Position numbers and translations under genes: made by a program
Assembly (NCBI GenBank): GCA_934589675.1
Contig: CAKTOF010000003.1
Coordinates: 100,076 to 164,075 of the forward strand
Reading direction: 5' to 3'
DNA length: 64,000 nt
Source: an uncultured Oscillospiraceae bacterium
GTDB lineage: Bacteria; Bacillota; Clostridia; Oscillospirales; Oscillospiraceae
Notes under the pieces: generated by a model
Databases searched by the model: none
The model's input: the letters and a program-made list of their open reading frames with translations, nothing else
Told to the model about the DNA's origin: nothing
Shown here: positions 25,149 through 33,671 of the stretch, in pieces
How the letters are laid out: each line of letters opens with the position of its first letter
Numbering within the stretch: the stretch's first letter is position 1

Positions 25149-25420
25149 TGCGCGCGGACGCGGACGCCGTCTTGCGCCTTCTGAAGACCGCGCGCGGGCA
25201 GATCGACGGCGTCGTAAAAATGGTCGAGGACGACCGCTACTGCATGGACGTCTACAACCAGATCCTCGCCGCGCAGGCCATCCTGACCAAGGCGAGCAAG
25301 CTCGTCCTTCGCGCGCATATCGAAGGCTGCGTCGTAAGCTCCTTTGAATCCGGCGATCCGGACGACACGAAAAAGAGCATCGACGAGCTCATGGGCGTCA
25401 TCGACAAGCTGAGCAAATAA
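25148..25420 (+). CDS. csoR: Copper-sensing repressor CsoR
   Basis: 90 aa, all-helical CsoR/RcnR family. Copper ligands Cys32, His57 and Cys61 are present (YCMDVY and AHIEGC), the classic C-H-C set for Cu+. Its ATG overlaps the copA stop (TGATG). It should bind the operator at 22587-22609 in the apo state and release it when loaded with Cu+, which makes the locus autoregulated. Confidence 0.93.
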   Translation: MRADADAVLRLLKTARGQIDGVVKMVEDDRYCMDVYNQILAAQAILTKASKLVLRAHIEGCVVSSFESGDPDDTKKSIDELMGVIDKLSK

Positions 25421-25427
25421 TTTTCTA

Positions 25428-25466
25428 TGGGCGCGTGGATTTTTTCACGCGCCCACTTTATTTTTC
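25428..25466 (+). terminator. Terminator of the copper operon
   Basis: TGGGCGCGTG (25428-25437) pairs with CACGCGCCCA (25446-25455), then a T-rich tail. Confidence 0.85.
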
Positions 25467-25523
25467 TACCGCAATGTGGCATAATGCAGTAATAAAGTAA
25501 TTTTCACCATTGGGGGCGAAACT

Positions 25524-26783
25524 ATGGGGATGACAATGACCCAGAAGATCCTGGCGGCGCACGCCGGGCTGCCGGAGGTGCATGCGGGCGACCTTATCGA
25601 GGCAAAGCTCGACCTCGTGCTCGGCAACGACGTCACGACGCCGGTGGCCATCACCGAATTTGAAAACGCGGGCTTTACGCATGTCTTTGACCGCGACAAG
25701 ATCGCGATCGTGCTCGACCATTTCACGCCGTGCAAGGACATCAGCGCGGCGAAGCTGTCGAAGCAGGCGCGTGAGTTTGCACACAAGCACGCCATCACGC
25801 ATTTCTATGACGTCGGCACGATGGGCATCGAGCACGCGCTGCTGCCGGAAAAAGGCCTCGTCGCGGCCGGAGAGCTCGTCATCGGCGCAGACTCGCACAC
25901 CTGTACATACGGCGCGCTCGGCGCGTTTTCCACCGGCGTCGGCTCAACGGATATGTGCGCGGGCATGGCCGCGGGCATCAACTGGTTCAAGGTCCCGTCC
26001 GCCATCCGCTTTGAGCTGACCGGCAGCCTGCCGGACGATGTCTCGGGCAAGGACGTCATTCTGCACATCATCGGCATGATCGGCGTGGACGGCGCGCTTT
26101 ATAAGTCCATGGAGTTCACGGGACCCGGCGTCGCGTCGCTTTCGATGGACGACCGGTTCACCATCGCGAACATGGCCATCGAGGCCGGCGCGAAAAACGG
26201 CATTTTCCCGGTGGACGAAAAGACCGTCGAGTACATGACCGGCCGCGTGACGCGCCCGTACACCGTCTTTGACGCCGACCCGGACGCCGAGTATGAAAAG
26301 ACCATCACGATCCATCTTTCCGACCTCGAGCCGACCGTCAGCCTGCCGCACCTGCCGTCGAACACGAAGAAGGTGTCCGAGGTGCGCGGAATGCACATCG
26401 ATCAGGCCGTCATCGGCTCGTGCACAAATGGGCGCATCTCGGATCTTCGCGCCGCCGCGGCCGTGCTGCGCAACCGCAAGGTCGCGCCGGGCGTGCGCTG
26501 CATCGTCATCCCGGCCACGCAGGACGTGTACTTACAGGCCATGCGCGAAGGGCTGATCGAGACGTTCATCGAAGCCGGCGCCGTCGTCTCCACACCGACG
26601 TGCGGCCCGTGCCTCGGCGGCCACATGGGCGTGCTGGCGGAGGGCGAGCGCGCCGTGTCCACGACGAACCGCAACTTCGTCGGCCGCATGGGTCACGTCA
26701 AGAGCGAGGTCGTCCTCGCGTCGCCGGCCGTCGCGGCCGCGTCCGCTGTCGCAGGCGGTCTGTGCGCGCCGGGCGATCTTTGA
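25524..26783 (+). CDS. leuC: 3-isopropylmalate dehydratase, large subunit
   Basis: 419 aa, the shorter LeuC/HacA type found in clostridia and archaea (the enterobacterial form is about 466 aa). Cluster ligands: CTNGR (Cys about 300) and CGPCLGGH (two Cys, about 360-363) hold the [4Fe-4S] cluster. With LeuD it isomerises 2-isopropylmalate to 3-isopropylmalate in leucine synthesis. Three Met codons open the gene; ATG 25524 best fits the GGGGGCG site. A possible CATAAT -10 lies about 35-40 nt upstream, but its -35 is weak. Confidence 0.95.
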   Translation: MGMTMTQKILAAHAGLPEVHAGDLIEAKLDLVLGNDVTTPVAITEFENAGFTHVFDRDKIAIVLDHFTPCKDISAAKLSKQAREFAHKHAITHFYDVGTMGIEHALLPEKGLVAAGELVIGADSHTCTYGALGAFSTGVGSTDMCAGMAAGINWFKVPSAIRFELTGSLPDDVSGKDVILHIIGMIGVDGALYKSMEFTGPGVASLSMDDRFTIANMAIEAGAKNGIFPVDEKTVEYMTGRVTRPYTVFDADPDAEYEKTITIHLSDLEPTVSLPHLPSNTKKVSEVRGMHIDQAVIGSCTNGRISDLRAAAAVLRNRKVAPGVRCIVIPATQDVYLQAMREGLIETFIEAGAVVSTPTCGPCLGGHMGVLAEGERAVSTTNRNFVGRMGHVKSEVVLASPAVAAASAVAGGLCAPGDL

Positions 26784-26801
26784 GAAAGGGGAGAGCGAAC
26801 G

Positions 26802-27293
26802 ATGAAATTCACCGGCAACGTTTTTAAGTATGGCTCGAACGTCGACACGGACGTCATCATTCCCGCGCGCTACTTGAACGCGCCCGACCACGCCGCGCTC
26901 GCGTCGCACTGCATGGAGGACATCGACACGGACTTCGTCAAAACCGTGCAGCCCGGCGACATCATGGTCGCCGAGTGGAACTTCGGCTGCGGCTCGTCGC
27001 GCGAGCACGCGCCCGTGGCCATCGCAGCCAGCGGCATCTCGGCCGTCATCGCCTCGAGCTTTGCCCGCATCTTCTACCGCAATGCCATCAACATCGGCCT
27101 GCCGATCTTAGAGTGCCCCGAGGCCGCCGAAGCCATCTCGAAGGGCGACCGCGTGACGGTCGACACCGACACGGGCGAGATCGTCGACGAGACGACGGGG
27201 CAGACGTTTCACGCGCTGCCGTTCCCGCCGTTCATCACGGAGATCATCGAGGCCGGCGGCCTGCTGAAAAGCCTGAAAGCGAGGGGTCTGTAA
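26802..27293 (+). CDS. leuD: 3-isopropylmalate dehydratase, small subunit
   Basis: 163 aa, swivel domain. Text VDTDVIIPARYLN (about 13-25) and NFGCGSSREHAPVAI (about 58-72, substrate-binding loop) is diagnostic. GAAAGGGGAGAG sits upstream of ATG 26802. It is the partner of LeuC, 18 nt downstream, and its stop overlaps leuB by 1 nt. Confidence 0.96.
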   Translation: MKFTGNVFKYGSNVDTDVIIPARYLNAPDHAALASHCMEDIDTDFVKTVQPGDIMVAEWNFGCGSSREHAPVAIAASGISAVIASSFARIFYRNAINIGLPILECPEAAEAISKGDRVTVDTDTGEIVDETTGQTFHALPFPPFITEIIEAGGLLKSLKARGL

Positions 27294-28363
27294 TGGAGTT
27301 CAAAATTGCGCTCATCCGGGGCGACGGCATCGGCCCCGAGGTCGTGAATCAGGCCGTGCGCGTCATGGACCGCATCGGCGTGCGCTTCGGCCATACATTT
27401 TATTATACGGACGTGCTCATGGGCGGCTGCGCAACAGACGCCGTCGGAAAGAGCTATCCGGACGGCACGGCGGAGAAGTGCCGCGCGTGCGACGCGGTGC
27501 TGCTCGGCGCCGTCGGCGGCCCGAAGTGGGACGGCGTGAGCGCTGAAAAGCGCCCGGAGGCTGCGCTGCTGGCCATCCGCAAGGATCTTGGCCTGTACGC
27601 GAACCTGCGGCCGGCCACGCTGCGCCCGGCGCTGAAATCCGCAAGCCCGCTCAAGGCCGAGACGGCCGAGCGCGGCATTGATCTCATGATGGTACGAGAG
27701 CTGACGGGCGGCATCTACTTCGGCAAGCGCAACCGCTACCAGACCATCGACCGCGGCGTCGAGTGTACGGATCTCATGGCGTACTCCGAGATGGAGATCG
27801 AGCGCATCGGCCGCCGCGCCTTTGAGCTGGCGCGCCTGCGCCGCAAAAAGCTTGCGTCCGTCGACAAGGCCAACGTGCTCGAGACGAGCCGCCTCTGGCG
27901 CAGCGTCATGCACCGGCTGAGCGCGGAGTATCCGGACGTGGAGTATTCCGACGTGCTCGTCGACAACTGCGCCATGCAGCTCGTGCGCGACCCATCGCAG
28001 TTCGACGTTGTCGTGACGGAGAACATGTTCGGCGACATCCTCTCCGACGAGGCGTCCATGGTCACGGGCTCCATCGGCCTGCTGCCGTCGGCCTCCATCG
28101 GAGACGGCGCGCCGGGCCTCTACGAGCCGATCCACGGCAGCGCGCCCGACATCGCCGGGCAGGACAAGGCCAACCCCATCGCGACGATTCTGTCCGCGGC
28201 CATGATGTTCCGTTATTCGTTCCACCTGCCGGACGAGGCGGACGCCATCGAAAACGCCGTCGACGCCGTCCTCGCCGAGGGCTACCACACGGCCGACTTT
28301 GCTGGCCGCGGCGAGCCGGTCGGCACGGCCGCCATGGGCGACCTCATTGTCAGCAAGCTTTAA
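27293..28363 (+). CDS. leuB: 3-isopropylmalate dehydrogenase
   Basis: 356 aa. NAD-dependent oxidative decarboxylation of 3-isopropylmalate. Motifs: ALIRGDGIGPEV at the N-terminus, ELTGGIYFGKR (about 138-148), DVVVTENMFGDILSDEASM (about 240) and GLYEPIHGSAPDIAGQ (about 275). Start ATG 27293 overlaps the leuD stop (TAATG). Gene order leuC-leuD-leuB; leuA is not in the window. Confidence 0.97.
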   Translation: MEFKIALIRGDGIGPEVVNQAVRVMDRIGVRFGHTFYYTDVLMGGCATDAVGKSYPDGTAEKCRACDAVLLGAVGGPKWDGVSAEKRPEAALLAIRKDLGLYANLRPATLRPALKSASPLKAETAERGIDLMMVRELTGGIYFGKRNRYQTIDRGVECTDLMAYSEMEIERIGRRAFELARLRRKKLASVDKANVLETSRLWRSVMHRLSAEYPDVEYSDVLVDNCAMQLVRDPSQFDVVVTENMFGDILSDEASMVTGSIGLLPSASIGDGAPGLYEPIHGSAPDIAGQDKANPIATILSAAMMFRYSFHLPDEADAIENAVDAVLAEGYHTADFAGRGEPVGTAAMGDLIVSKL

Positions 28364-28377
28364 TTTCACTTTTTCAC

Positions 28378-28416
28378 AACACCCGGACCGGTTTTTTCGA
28401 TCCGGGTGTTCATTTT
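28378..28416 (+). terminator. Terminator of leuCDB
   Basis: AACACCCGGA (28378-28387) and TCCGGGTGTT (28401-28410) with a 13-nt loop, then CATTTT. Confidence 0.8.
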
Positions 28417-28490
28417 GACATGAATTTGCAAACTAATTTCTTGCAAATTTCAAAATAACGCGAAAATTGCAGCATTTTTTCACTTTGAGC

Positions 28491-28519
28491 TTGCATTTTT
28501 GCAAGTGGGAGGTTATAAT
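28491..28519 (+). promoter_or_regulatory. Promoter of the aminotransferase gene
   Basis: -35 TTGCAT (28491-28496), perfect -10 TATAAT (28514-28519), 17-bp spacer. A small inverted repeat CTTGCA/TGCAAG (28490-28505) covers the -35. Two further TTGCAA copies (28426 and 28441) lie just upstream in an AT-rich stretch. Confidence 0.65.
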
Positions 28520-28561
28520 CTGTGCGAAAGATATGATGAAGTGAAAGAAAGGTAGGATCAC

Positions 28562-29752
28562 ATGAAGCCATTGTCCACCGTTGCGTCCGCGGTTGCCCCG
28601 TCGAGCACGCTTGCGATCGATGCGCTGTTCAAGCAGATGAAGGCCGACGGCATTGATGTCGTCGGTTTTGGTGCGGGCGAGCCGGATTTTCCGACGCCGG
28701 AGCACATCAAGCAGGCCGCCGTGCGCGCCATTGCCGAAAACAAGACCAAATACACCGCCGCGTCCGGCACCATCGAGCTCAAGGAGGCCATCTGCCGCCG
28801 GATGCTCGCCGATTACGGTCTGCACTATGACGCGGCGAATGTGTTCACCTCGTCCGGCGCAAAGCATGTTGTCTACCTTGCGCTGTGCGCGATCTTAAAC
28901 CCCGGCGACGAGGTCATCCTGCCCGCGCCGTTCTGGGTGAGCTACATTGAGATGGTCCGTCTGGCCGGCGGCGTTCCCGTCGTCGTGGAGACGACGGAGG
29001 AAGAGCACTTCAAGCTCAGCCCTGAAAAGCTTGCGGGCGCCATCACGGACAAGACGAAGTGCCTCATGCTCAATAACCCGTCCAACCCGACCGGTATGCT
29101 GTACACCGAGGCGGAGCTTCGCGCGCTGGCGGACGTTTGCATGAAGCATGACCTGTACGTCATCGCCGACGAGATTTACGCAACGCTCGTCTACGACGGC
29201 TGCAAGTTCACCTCGTTCCCGACGCTCGGCGAGGACGTCAAGGAGCACACCATCCTCATCAACGGCGTGTCGAAGGCATACGCCATGACGGGCTGGCGCA
29301 TCGGCTACGCGCTTGCAAACCGCGACATTGCGGGCATCATGGGCCGCTTTGCCAGCCATTCGACCGGCTCTGCCTCCACGATCTCGCAGTGGGCGGCCGT
29401 TGCGGCGCTCGACGGGCCGCAGGACGAGGTGGAGTCCATGCGCCAGGCGTTCGAGCAGCGCCGGAACTACCTTGTCGAGCGCATCAATGCGCTCAGCGGC
29501 GTCTCGTGCCTCAAGCCGCAGGGTGCGTTTTATGTTATGATGAACGTCAGCGGACTTTATGGCCGCTCGTTCGGCGGCATCACCGTCACGGACGGCGACA
29601 GCTTCGCCGATGCGTTTTTGCACACGGGCCTCGTGGCCGTCGTGCCCGGCTCAGGCTTCTGGGCGCCGGACTACGTCCGCTGGAGCTACGCCACCGGCAT
29701 GGACACGATCGAGGCCGGCTGCGACCGGCTGGAAAAGTTCCTGAAAGGGTAG
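28562..29752 (+). CDS. Pyridoxal-phosphate aminotransferase, aspartate aminotransferase type
   Basis: 396 aa, fold-type I class I aminotransferase. The opening PSSTLAIDALFKQMKADG and the text NPSNPTG (about residue 176) are usual. The Schiff-base lysine is in NGVSKAYAMTGWRIGY (Lys about 239). It should transfer the amino group between aspartate or an aromatic/branched amino acid and 2-oxoglutarate. Start ATG 28562 with AAAGGTAGG upstream. Its place just after leuCDB, with its own promoter, would suit a role in amino-acid synthesis. Substrate range is not predictable. Confidence 0.9.
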   Translation: MKPLSTVASAVAPSSTLAIDALFKQMKADGIDVVGFGAGEPDFPTPEHIKQAAVRAIAENKTKYTAASGTIELKEAICRRMLADYGLHYDAANVFTSSGAKHVVYLALCAILNPGDEVILPAPFWVSYIEMVRLAGGVPVVVETTEEEHFKLSPEKLAGAITDKTKCLMLNNPSNPTGMLYTEAELRALADVCMKHDLYVIADEIYATLVYDGCKFTSFPTLGEDVKEHTILINGVSKAYAMTGWRIGYALANRDIAGIMGRFASHSTGSASTISQWAAVAALDGPQDEVESMRQAFEQRRNYLVERINALSGVSCLKPQGAFYVMMNVSGLYGRSFGGITVTDGDSFADAFLHTGLVAVVPGSGFWAPDYVRWSYATGMDTIEAGCDRLEKFLKG

Positions 29753-29828
29753 TATTTTCGCGGGAAATCGTGTATAATCAGCGTACTGTGACCAACGGTA
29801 CGTTGATTTTTATTATGGAGGGATCGCA

Positions 29829-31265
29829 ATGGCAACCAACGGCTACGAGAGCCCGCTTTCCTCGCGCTATGCAAGCGAGGAGATGCTGTATCTGTTCTCG
29901 CCCGATAAGAAGTTCACCACCTGGCATGAGCTCTGGATCGCGCTGGCCCGCGCGGAGAAGAACCAGGGCCTGCCCATCACGCAGGAGCAGATCGACGAGC
30001 TGGTCGCCCACAAAGACGAGATCGACTATCCGCTCGCCGCGCAGAAGGAGAAGGAGCTGCGCCACGACGTCATGGCGCACATCCACGCCTACGGCGCGCA
30101 CTGCCCGACGGCCATGCCCATCATCCACCTCGGCGCGACGAGCTGCTACGTCGGCGACAACACCGACATGATCTTAATGCGCGAGGGGCTTTACCTCATC
30201 CGCAACAAGCTCGTCAATCTGATCGACCGCCTGGCCGTGTTCGCCGATCAGTACAAGTCGCTGCCGACGCTCGGCTACACGCATTTCCAGCCCGCGCAGA
30301 TGACGACGGTCGGCAAGCGCGCGAGCCTGTGGCTCAACGACCTGCTGCTCGACCTTGACGAGGTCGACTACCGCATCTCTACGCTCAAGCTCCTCGGCTC
30401 GAAGGGCACGACCGGCACGCAGGCCAGCTTCCTCGAGCTGTTCGACGGTGACCGCAGCAAGGTCCGTGCTGCCGAGAAGGAGATCGCCGCGGACTTTGAT
30501 TTCGACGACGTCGTGCCCGTCTCCGGCCAGACATATTCGCGCAAGACGGATTCGTTCGTCCTGAGTACGCTCTCCGGCATCGCGCAGTCGGCCGGCAAAT
30601 TCGCGACGGATCTTCGCCTGCTCGCGCACATGAAGGAGATCGAGGAGCCGTTCGAGCGCAATCAGGTCGGCTCGTCTGCCATGCCCTATAAGCGCAACCC
30701 GATGCGCTGCGAGCGCATCTGCTCGCTGGCGCGCTATGTCATCTGCGACGCGCTCAACCCGGCCTTCACGGCGTACAACCAGTGGTTCGAGCGCACGCTC
30801 GACGACTCGGCCAACAAGCGCATCTCCATCCCGGAGGCGTTCCTCGCCGTCGACGCCATTCTCAACATCTACCTCAACGTGGCCAGCGGCCTTGTCGTCT
30901 ATGAGAAGGTCATCCACAAGCACGTCATGGAGGAGCTGCCGTTCATGGCGACGGAGAACATCCTCATGGACGCCGTCCGCGCCGGCGGCAACCGGCAGGA
31001 GCTGCACGAGCGCATCCGCCAGCACGCCATCGCGGCCGGCAAGGCCGTGAAGGAAGAGGGGCGCGACAATGACATGATCGACCGCATCGCGTCTGATCCC
31101 GCCTTCGGCCTCACGCGCGAGCAGATCATGGCCAGCATGAAGCCCGAGGCGTATATCGGCTGCTGCCCGGAGCAGGTGACCGATCTCATCAAGACCTACG
31201 TCGAGCCGATGCGCAAAAAGTACGCCGATGTGCTCAGCGGAAAGACCTACGACCTGAAAGTTTGA
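29829..31265 (+). CDS. purB: Adenylosuccinate lyase
   Basis: 478 aa, fumarase/aspartase superfamily. The signature GSSAMPYKRNPMRCE (about residues 280-294) holds the catalytic loop, and TSCYVGDNTD (about 104-113) lies in the active site. It acts twice in purine synthesis: SAICAR to AICAR, and adenylosuccinate to AMP. Start ATG 29829 with GGAGGGAT upstream. A TATAAT at 29773-29778 lies 50 nt upstream with no clear -35. Single gene; the next promoter begins just past its stop. Confidence 0.96.
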   Translation: MATNGYESPLSSRYASEEMLYLFSPDKKFTTWHELWIALARAEKNQGLPITQEQIDELVAHKDEIDYPLAAQKEKELRHDVMAHIHAYGAHCPTAMPIIHLGATSCYVGDNTDMILMREGLYLIRNKLVNLIDRLAVFADQYKSLPTLGYTHFQPAQMTTVGKRASLWLNDLLLDLDEVDYRISTLKLLGSKGTTGTQASFLELFDGDRSKVRAAEKEIAADFDFDDVVPVSGQTYSRKTDSFVLSTLSGIAQSAGKFATDLRLLAHMKEIEEPFERNQVGSSAMPYKRNPMRCERICSLARYVICDALNPAFTAYNQWFERTLDDSANKRISIPEAFLAVDAILNIYLNVASGLVVYEKVIHKHVMEELPFMATENILMDAVRAGGNRQELHERIRQHAIAAGKAVKEEGRDNDMIDRIASDPAFGLTREQIMASMKPEAYIGCCPEQVTDLIKTYVEPMRKKYADVLSGKTYDLKV

Positions 31266-31266
31266 T

Positions 31267-31295
31267 TTGACAGAATGCGCCAAGCGCAATATAAT
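31267..31295 (+). promoter_or_regulatory. Promoter of secDF
   Basis: Consensus -35 TTGACA (31267-31272) and -10 TATAAT (31290-31295) with 17-bp spacer, starting 1 nt after the purB stop. Confidence 0.8.
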
Positions 31296-31352
31296 GACCG
31301 TCGTGCGCGCGCCCAAACATCCGGCGCGCACGGCTAGGAGGAAGTCAACCGA

Positions 31353-32633
31353 ATGAAAAAGAGTGTAATTTCCGTCGCCCTCATCTTCGCACTGACGGCT
31401 CTTTTCGTTGTGACCGCTCTGTGCGGCCTCAACCTGGGCTTTGTGAAGATCGACAGCGTCCGCGACGGCGTGCCGCTGGGCCTTGACCTTGTCGGCGGCG
31501 CCGAGATCACCTACGAAGCCACCGGCGCGACCGATGCGGAGATCGCCGACGGCATGGACAGCGCCGTGGCCATGCTGCGTCAGCGCTGCAACGACCTCGG
31601 CTATACCGAGGCGAACGTCTACCGCGCCGGGTCGAAGCAGATCGTCGTCGAGCTGCCGGACGTGTCCGACCTGGAGAGCGCCGTGCAGGATCTCGGCACG
31701 ACGGCCGTCATCGAGTTCCGCGACGCCGACAATACTGTCTGGCTGAGCGGCAGCGACATCAAAAAGGCGACGTATGAGTACGGCCCCGTCGACAATTCCG
31801 GCCTCTCGACGCACCATGTCAAGCTCGAGTTCACGGCCGAGGGCACGGCGAAGTTCGCCGAAGCGACCAAGGCCGTCGCCAGCCGCTCCGGCTCGGACAA
31901 CTATCTCGACATTGTCATGGACGGCGAATCCATCTCCACTCCGTATGTGGACAAGTCCAAGTACGCCTCGACGGGCATCAACTCCGACACGGCGATCATC
32001 ACGCTCGGCTCGAACGCGACGGCCGACGCCGCCTCGTACCTTGCCAGCATCATCACAGCCGGCCAGCTGCCGTTCTCCATGGAGTGCGTCAAGCTCCAGC
32101 AGGTCGGCGCGAGCCTCGGCGAAAAGAGCCTGTCCACGAGCCTGATGGCCGGCCTCATCGGCATCGTCCTCGTCATGGTCTTTATGATCGCCGTCTACCG
32201 CGTCATGGGCGTTGTGTCGTGCGTCGCGCTGACGATGTACACGGCGCTGTTCTGCATCATCCTGTCCGTCGGCAAGATCAACCTGAGCCTGCCGGGCATT
32301 GCGGGCATCATTCTGACCGTCGGCATGGCCGTCGACGCGAACGTGGTCATCTATGAGCGCGTCCGCGAAGAGCTGCGCGCCGGCAAGGGTCTGCGCTCGG
32401 CCGTTGACTCCGGCTACAAGAACGCCGTCTCCGCCATCATCGACGCGAACGTCACGACGATCATCGCCGCTGCCGTTCTCTGGTGGCAGGGAACGGGCAC
32501 GATCATCAGCTTCGCCAAGACGCTGTTCATCGGCGTCGTGCTGAGCATGATCGTCATGCTGCTCGTGACGAAGCTGCTCCTCCGCGCCTGCGTTGGCCTG
32601 AAGATCCGCAGCCTCAAGGCCTACGCAGTTTAA
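31353..32633 (+). CDS. secD: Protein translocase subunit SecD
   Basis: 426 aa, RND-type membrane protein. TM1 at about 5-27, an external domain (PLGLDLVGGAEITYEATG at about 46-63, then the P1 domain to about 230), and five more hydrophobic segments at the C-terminus, including GMAVDANVVIYERVREE (about 325-341), a family hallmark. With SecF it uses the proton or Na+ gradient to pull exported proteins through SecYEG. Shorter than E. coli SecD, as usual in Gram-positives. It is followed 16 nt later by secF. Confidence 0.96.
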   Translation: MKKSVISVALIFALTALFVVTALCGLNLGFVKIDSVRDGVPLGLDLVGGAEITYEATGATDAEIADGMDSAVAMLRQRCNDLGYTEANVYRAGSKQIVVELPDVSDLESAVQDLGTTAVIEFRDADNTVWLSGSDIKKATYEYGPVDNSGLSTHHVKLEFTAEGTAKFAEATKAVASRSGSDNYLDIVMDGESISTPYVDKSKYASTGINSDTAIITLGSNATADAASYLASIITAGQLPFSMECVKLQQVGASLGEKSLSTSLMAGLIGIVLVMVFMIAVYRVMGVVSCVALTMYTALFCIILSVGKINLSLPGIAGIILTVGMAVDANVVIYERVREELRAGKGLRSAVDSGYKNAVSAIIDANVTTIIAAAVLWWQGTGTIISFAKTLFIGVVLSMIVMLLVTKLLLRACVGLKIRSLKAYAV

Positions 32634-32649
32634 GAAGGGAGGAAATGAG

Positions 32650-33570
32650 ATGTTTCGCAATATGACGTTCAGCTTCACCAAACACTTCAAGATCTTTGCC
32701 ATCATTTCCATCCTGCTCGTCGTGACCGGCATCGTGGGCCTTCTGTGCCTGCCGTTCGGCGTGCGCCTTTTCAACTTTGACATCGACTTTCTCGGCGGCA
32801 CGACCATGCAGTTCGAGCTGCACACGAAGGTCGACCGCGCCGTGACCGATGACGTGGCGGACATTGTCCACAACGTCGCGGGCATCCGGCCCTCGTCCGT
32901 CATCTCCGGCGGCGATGAGGGCACGCAGGTCATCATCAAGAGCGCCGAGCTTGACTCCGCCACGCGCGACGCCGTGTTTGCCGCCGTCGCCGAGAAGTAC
33001 GGCATCCCCGAGGGCGAGCAGCCCATCAAGAGCGACTATGTCTCCGCCTCCGTCGGCTCGGATCTTCGCAACGCGGCCATCACGGCCTCCGTCGTTGCGG
33101 TGCTGCTCATTCTGGTGTACATCACGTTCCGCTTTGAGCTGCGCTCCGGCATTGCTGCGATCGTTGCGCTCGTGCACGACATTCTCGTCATGCTCAGCAT
33201 GTACATCATCTTCCGCATCCCGTTCAACATGAACTTCATCGCCGCCGCGCTGACGATCCTCGGCTACTCCATCAATGCCACGATCGTCGTGTTCGACCGT
33301 GTCCGCGAAAACCGCAAGCTCGACAGCAAGAGCGACTTTGGGGCGATCGTCGACCGCAGCATCTGGCAGACGATGACTCGCAGCATCAATACGACGGTCA
33401 CGACGCTGTTCCCGATCGTGCTGCTGCTCATCTTCGGCGTCAGCTCCGTGCGCAACTTCGCGCTGCCGCTGACCATTGGCATCCTGTCCGGCTGCTACTC
33501 GTCCGTGTGCATTTCCGGCCCGGTCTGGAACCTGCTGCACGGCAGAAAAACCAACAAAAAGGCGGCCTGA
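32650..33570 (+). CDS. secF: Protein translocase subunit SecF
   Basis: 306 aa, six hydrophobic segments. Text FNFDIDFLGGTTMQFEL (about 38-54) and ILGYSINATIVVFDRVRENR (about 203-222) identifies SecF. Start ATG 32650 with GGGAGGAAATGAG upstream. Cotranscribed with secD; a strong terminator follows. Confidence 0.96.
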   Translation: MFRNMTFSFTKHFKIFAIISILLVVTGIVGLLCLPFGVRLFNFDIDFLGGTTMQFELHTKVDRAVTDDVADIVHNVAGIRPSSVISGGDEGTQVIIKSAELDSATRDAVFAAVAEKYGIPEGEQPIKSDYVSASVGSDLRNAAITASVVAVLLILVYITFRFELRSGIAAIVALVHDILVMLSMYIIFRIPFNMNFIAAALTILGYSINATIVVFDRVRENRKLDSKSDFGAIVDRSIWQTMTRSINTTVTTLFPIVLLLIFGVSSVRNFALPLTIGILSGCYSSVCISGPVWNLLHGRKTNKKAA

Positions 33571-33584
33571 GTCCAAGCCCGAAC

Positions 33585-33618
33585 GCCCCGGCATCCGCAT
33601 GGGATGCCGGGGCTTTTT
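33585..33618 (+). terminator. Terminator of secDF
   Basis: GCCCCGGCATCC (33585-33596) and GGATGCCGGGGC (33602-33613), then TTTTT. Confidence 0.9.
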
Positions 33619-33626
33619 GCGCGCCG

Positions 33627-33655
33627 TCATAATGGCGCCGGACGGGCCATATGAT
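33627..33655 (+). promoter_or_regulatory. Putative sigma-E promoter of the spoIIIA operon
   Basis: -35-like TCATAAT (33627-33633) and -10-like CATATGAT (33648-33655), exactly 14 bp apart, compared with the Bacillus sigma-E pattern of an ATA-centred -35, 14 bp, then CATACAAT. No sigma-A promoter is visible in the same gap. spoIIIA is a sigma-E operon in the mother cell of characterised spore-formers. Confidence 0.6.
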
Positions 33656-33671
33656 TTAGCGGTGATGATAC

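Noticed and set aside
30174..33029. 951-codon open frame antisense to purB and secD
   Set aside because: Composition is what antisense reading of GC-rich genes gives (His/Asp/Val/Arg-rich repeats), with no ribosome site. The plus-strand genes are certain. The same applies to 2874-4499, 4541-6085, 6531-8279 and 8542-9741.
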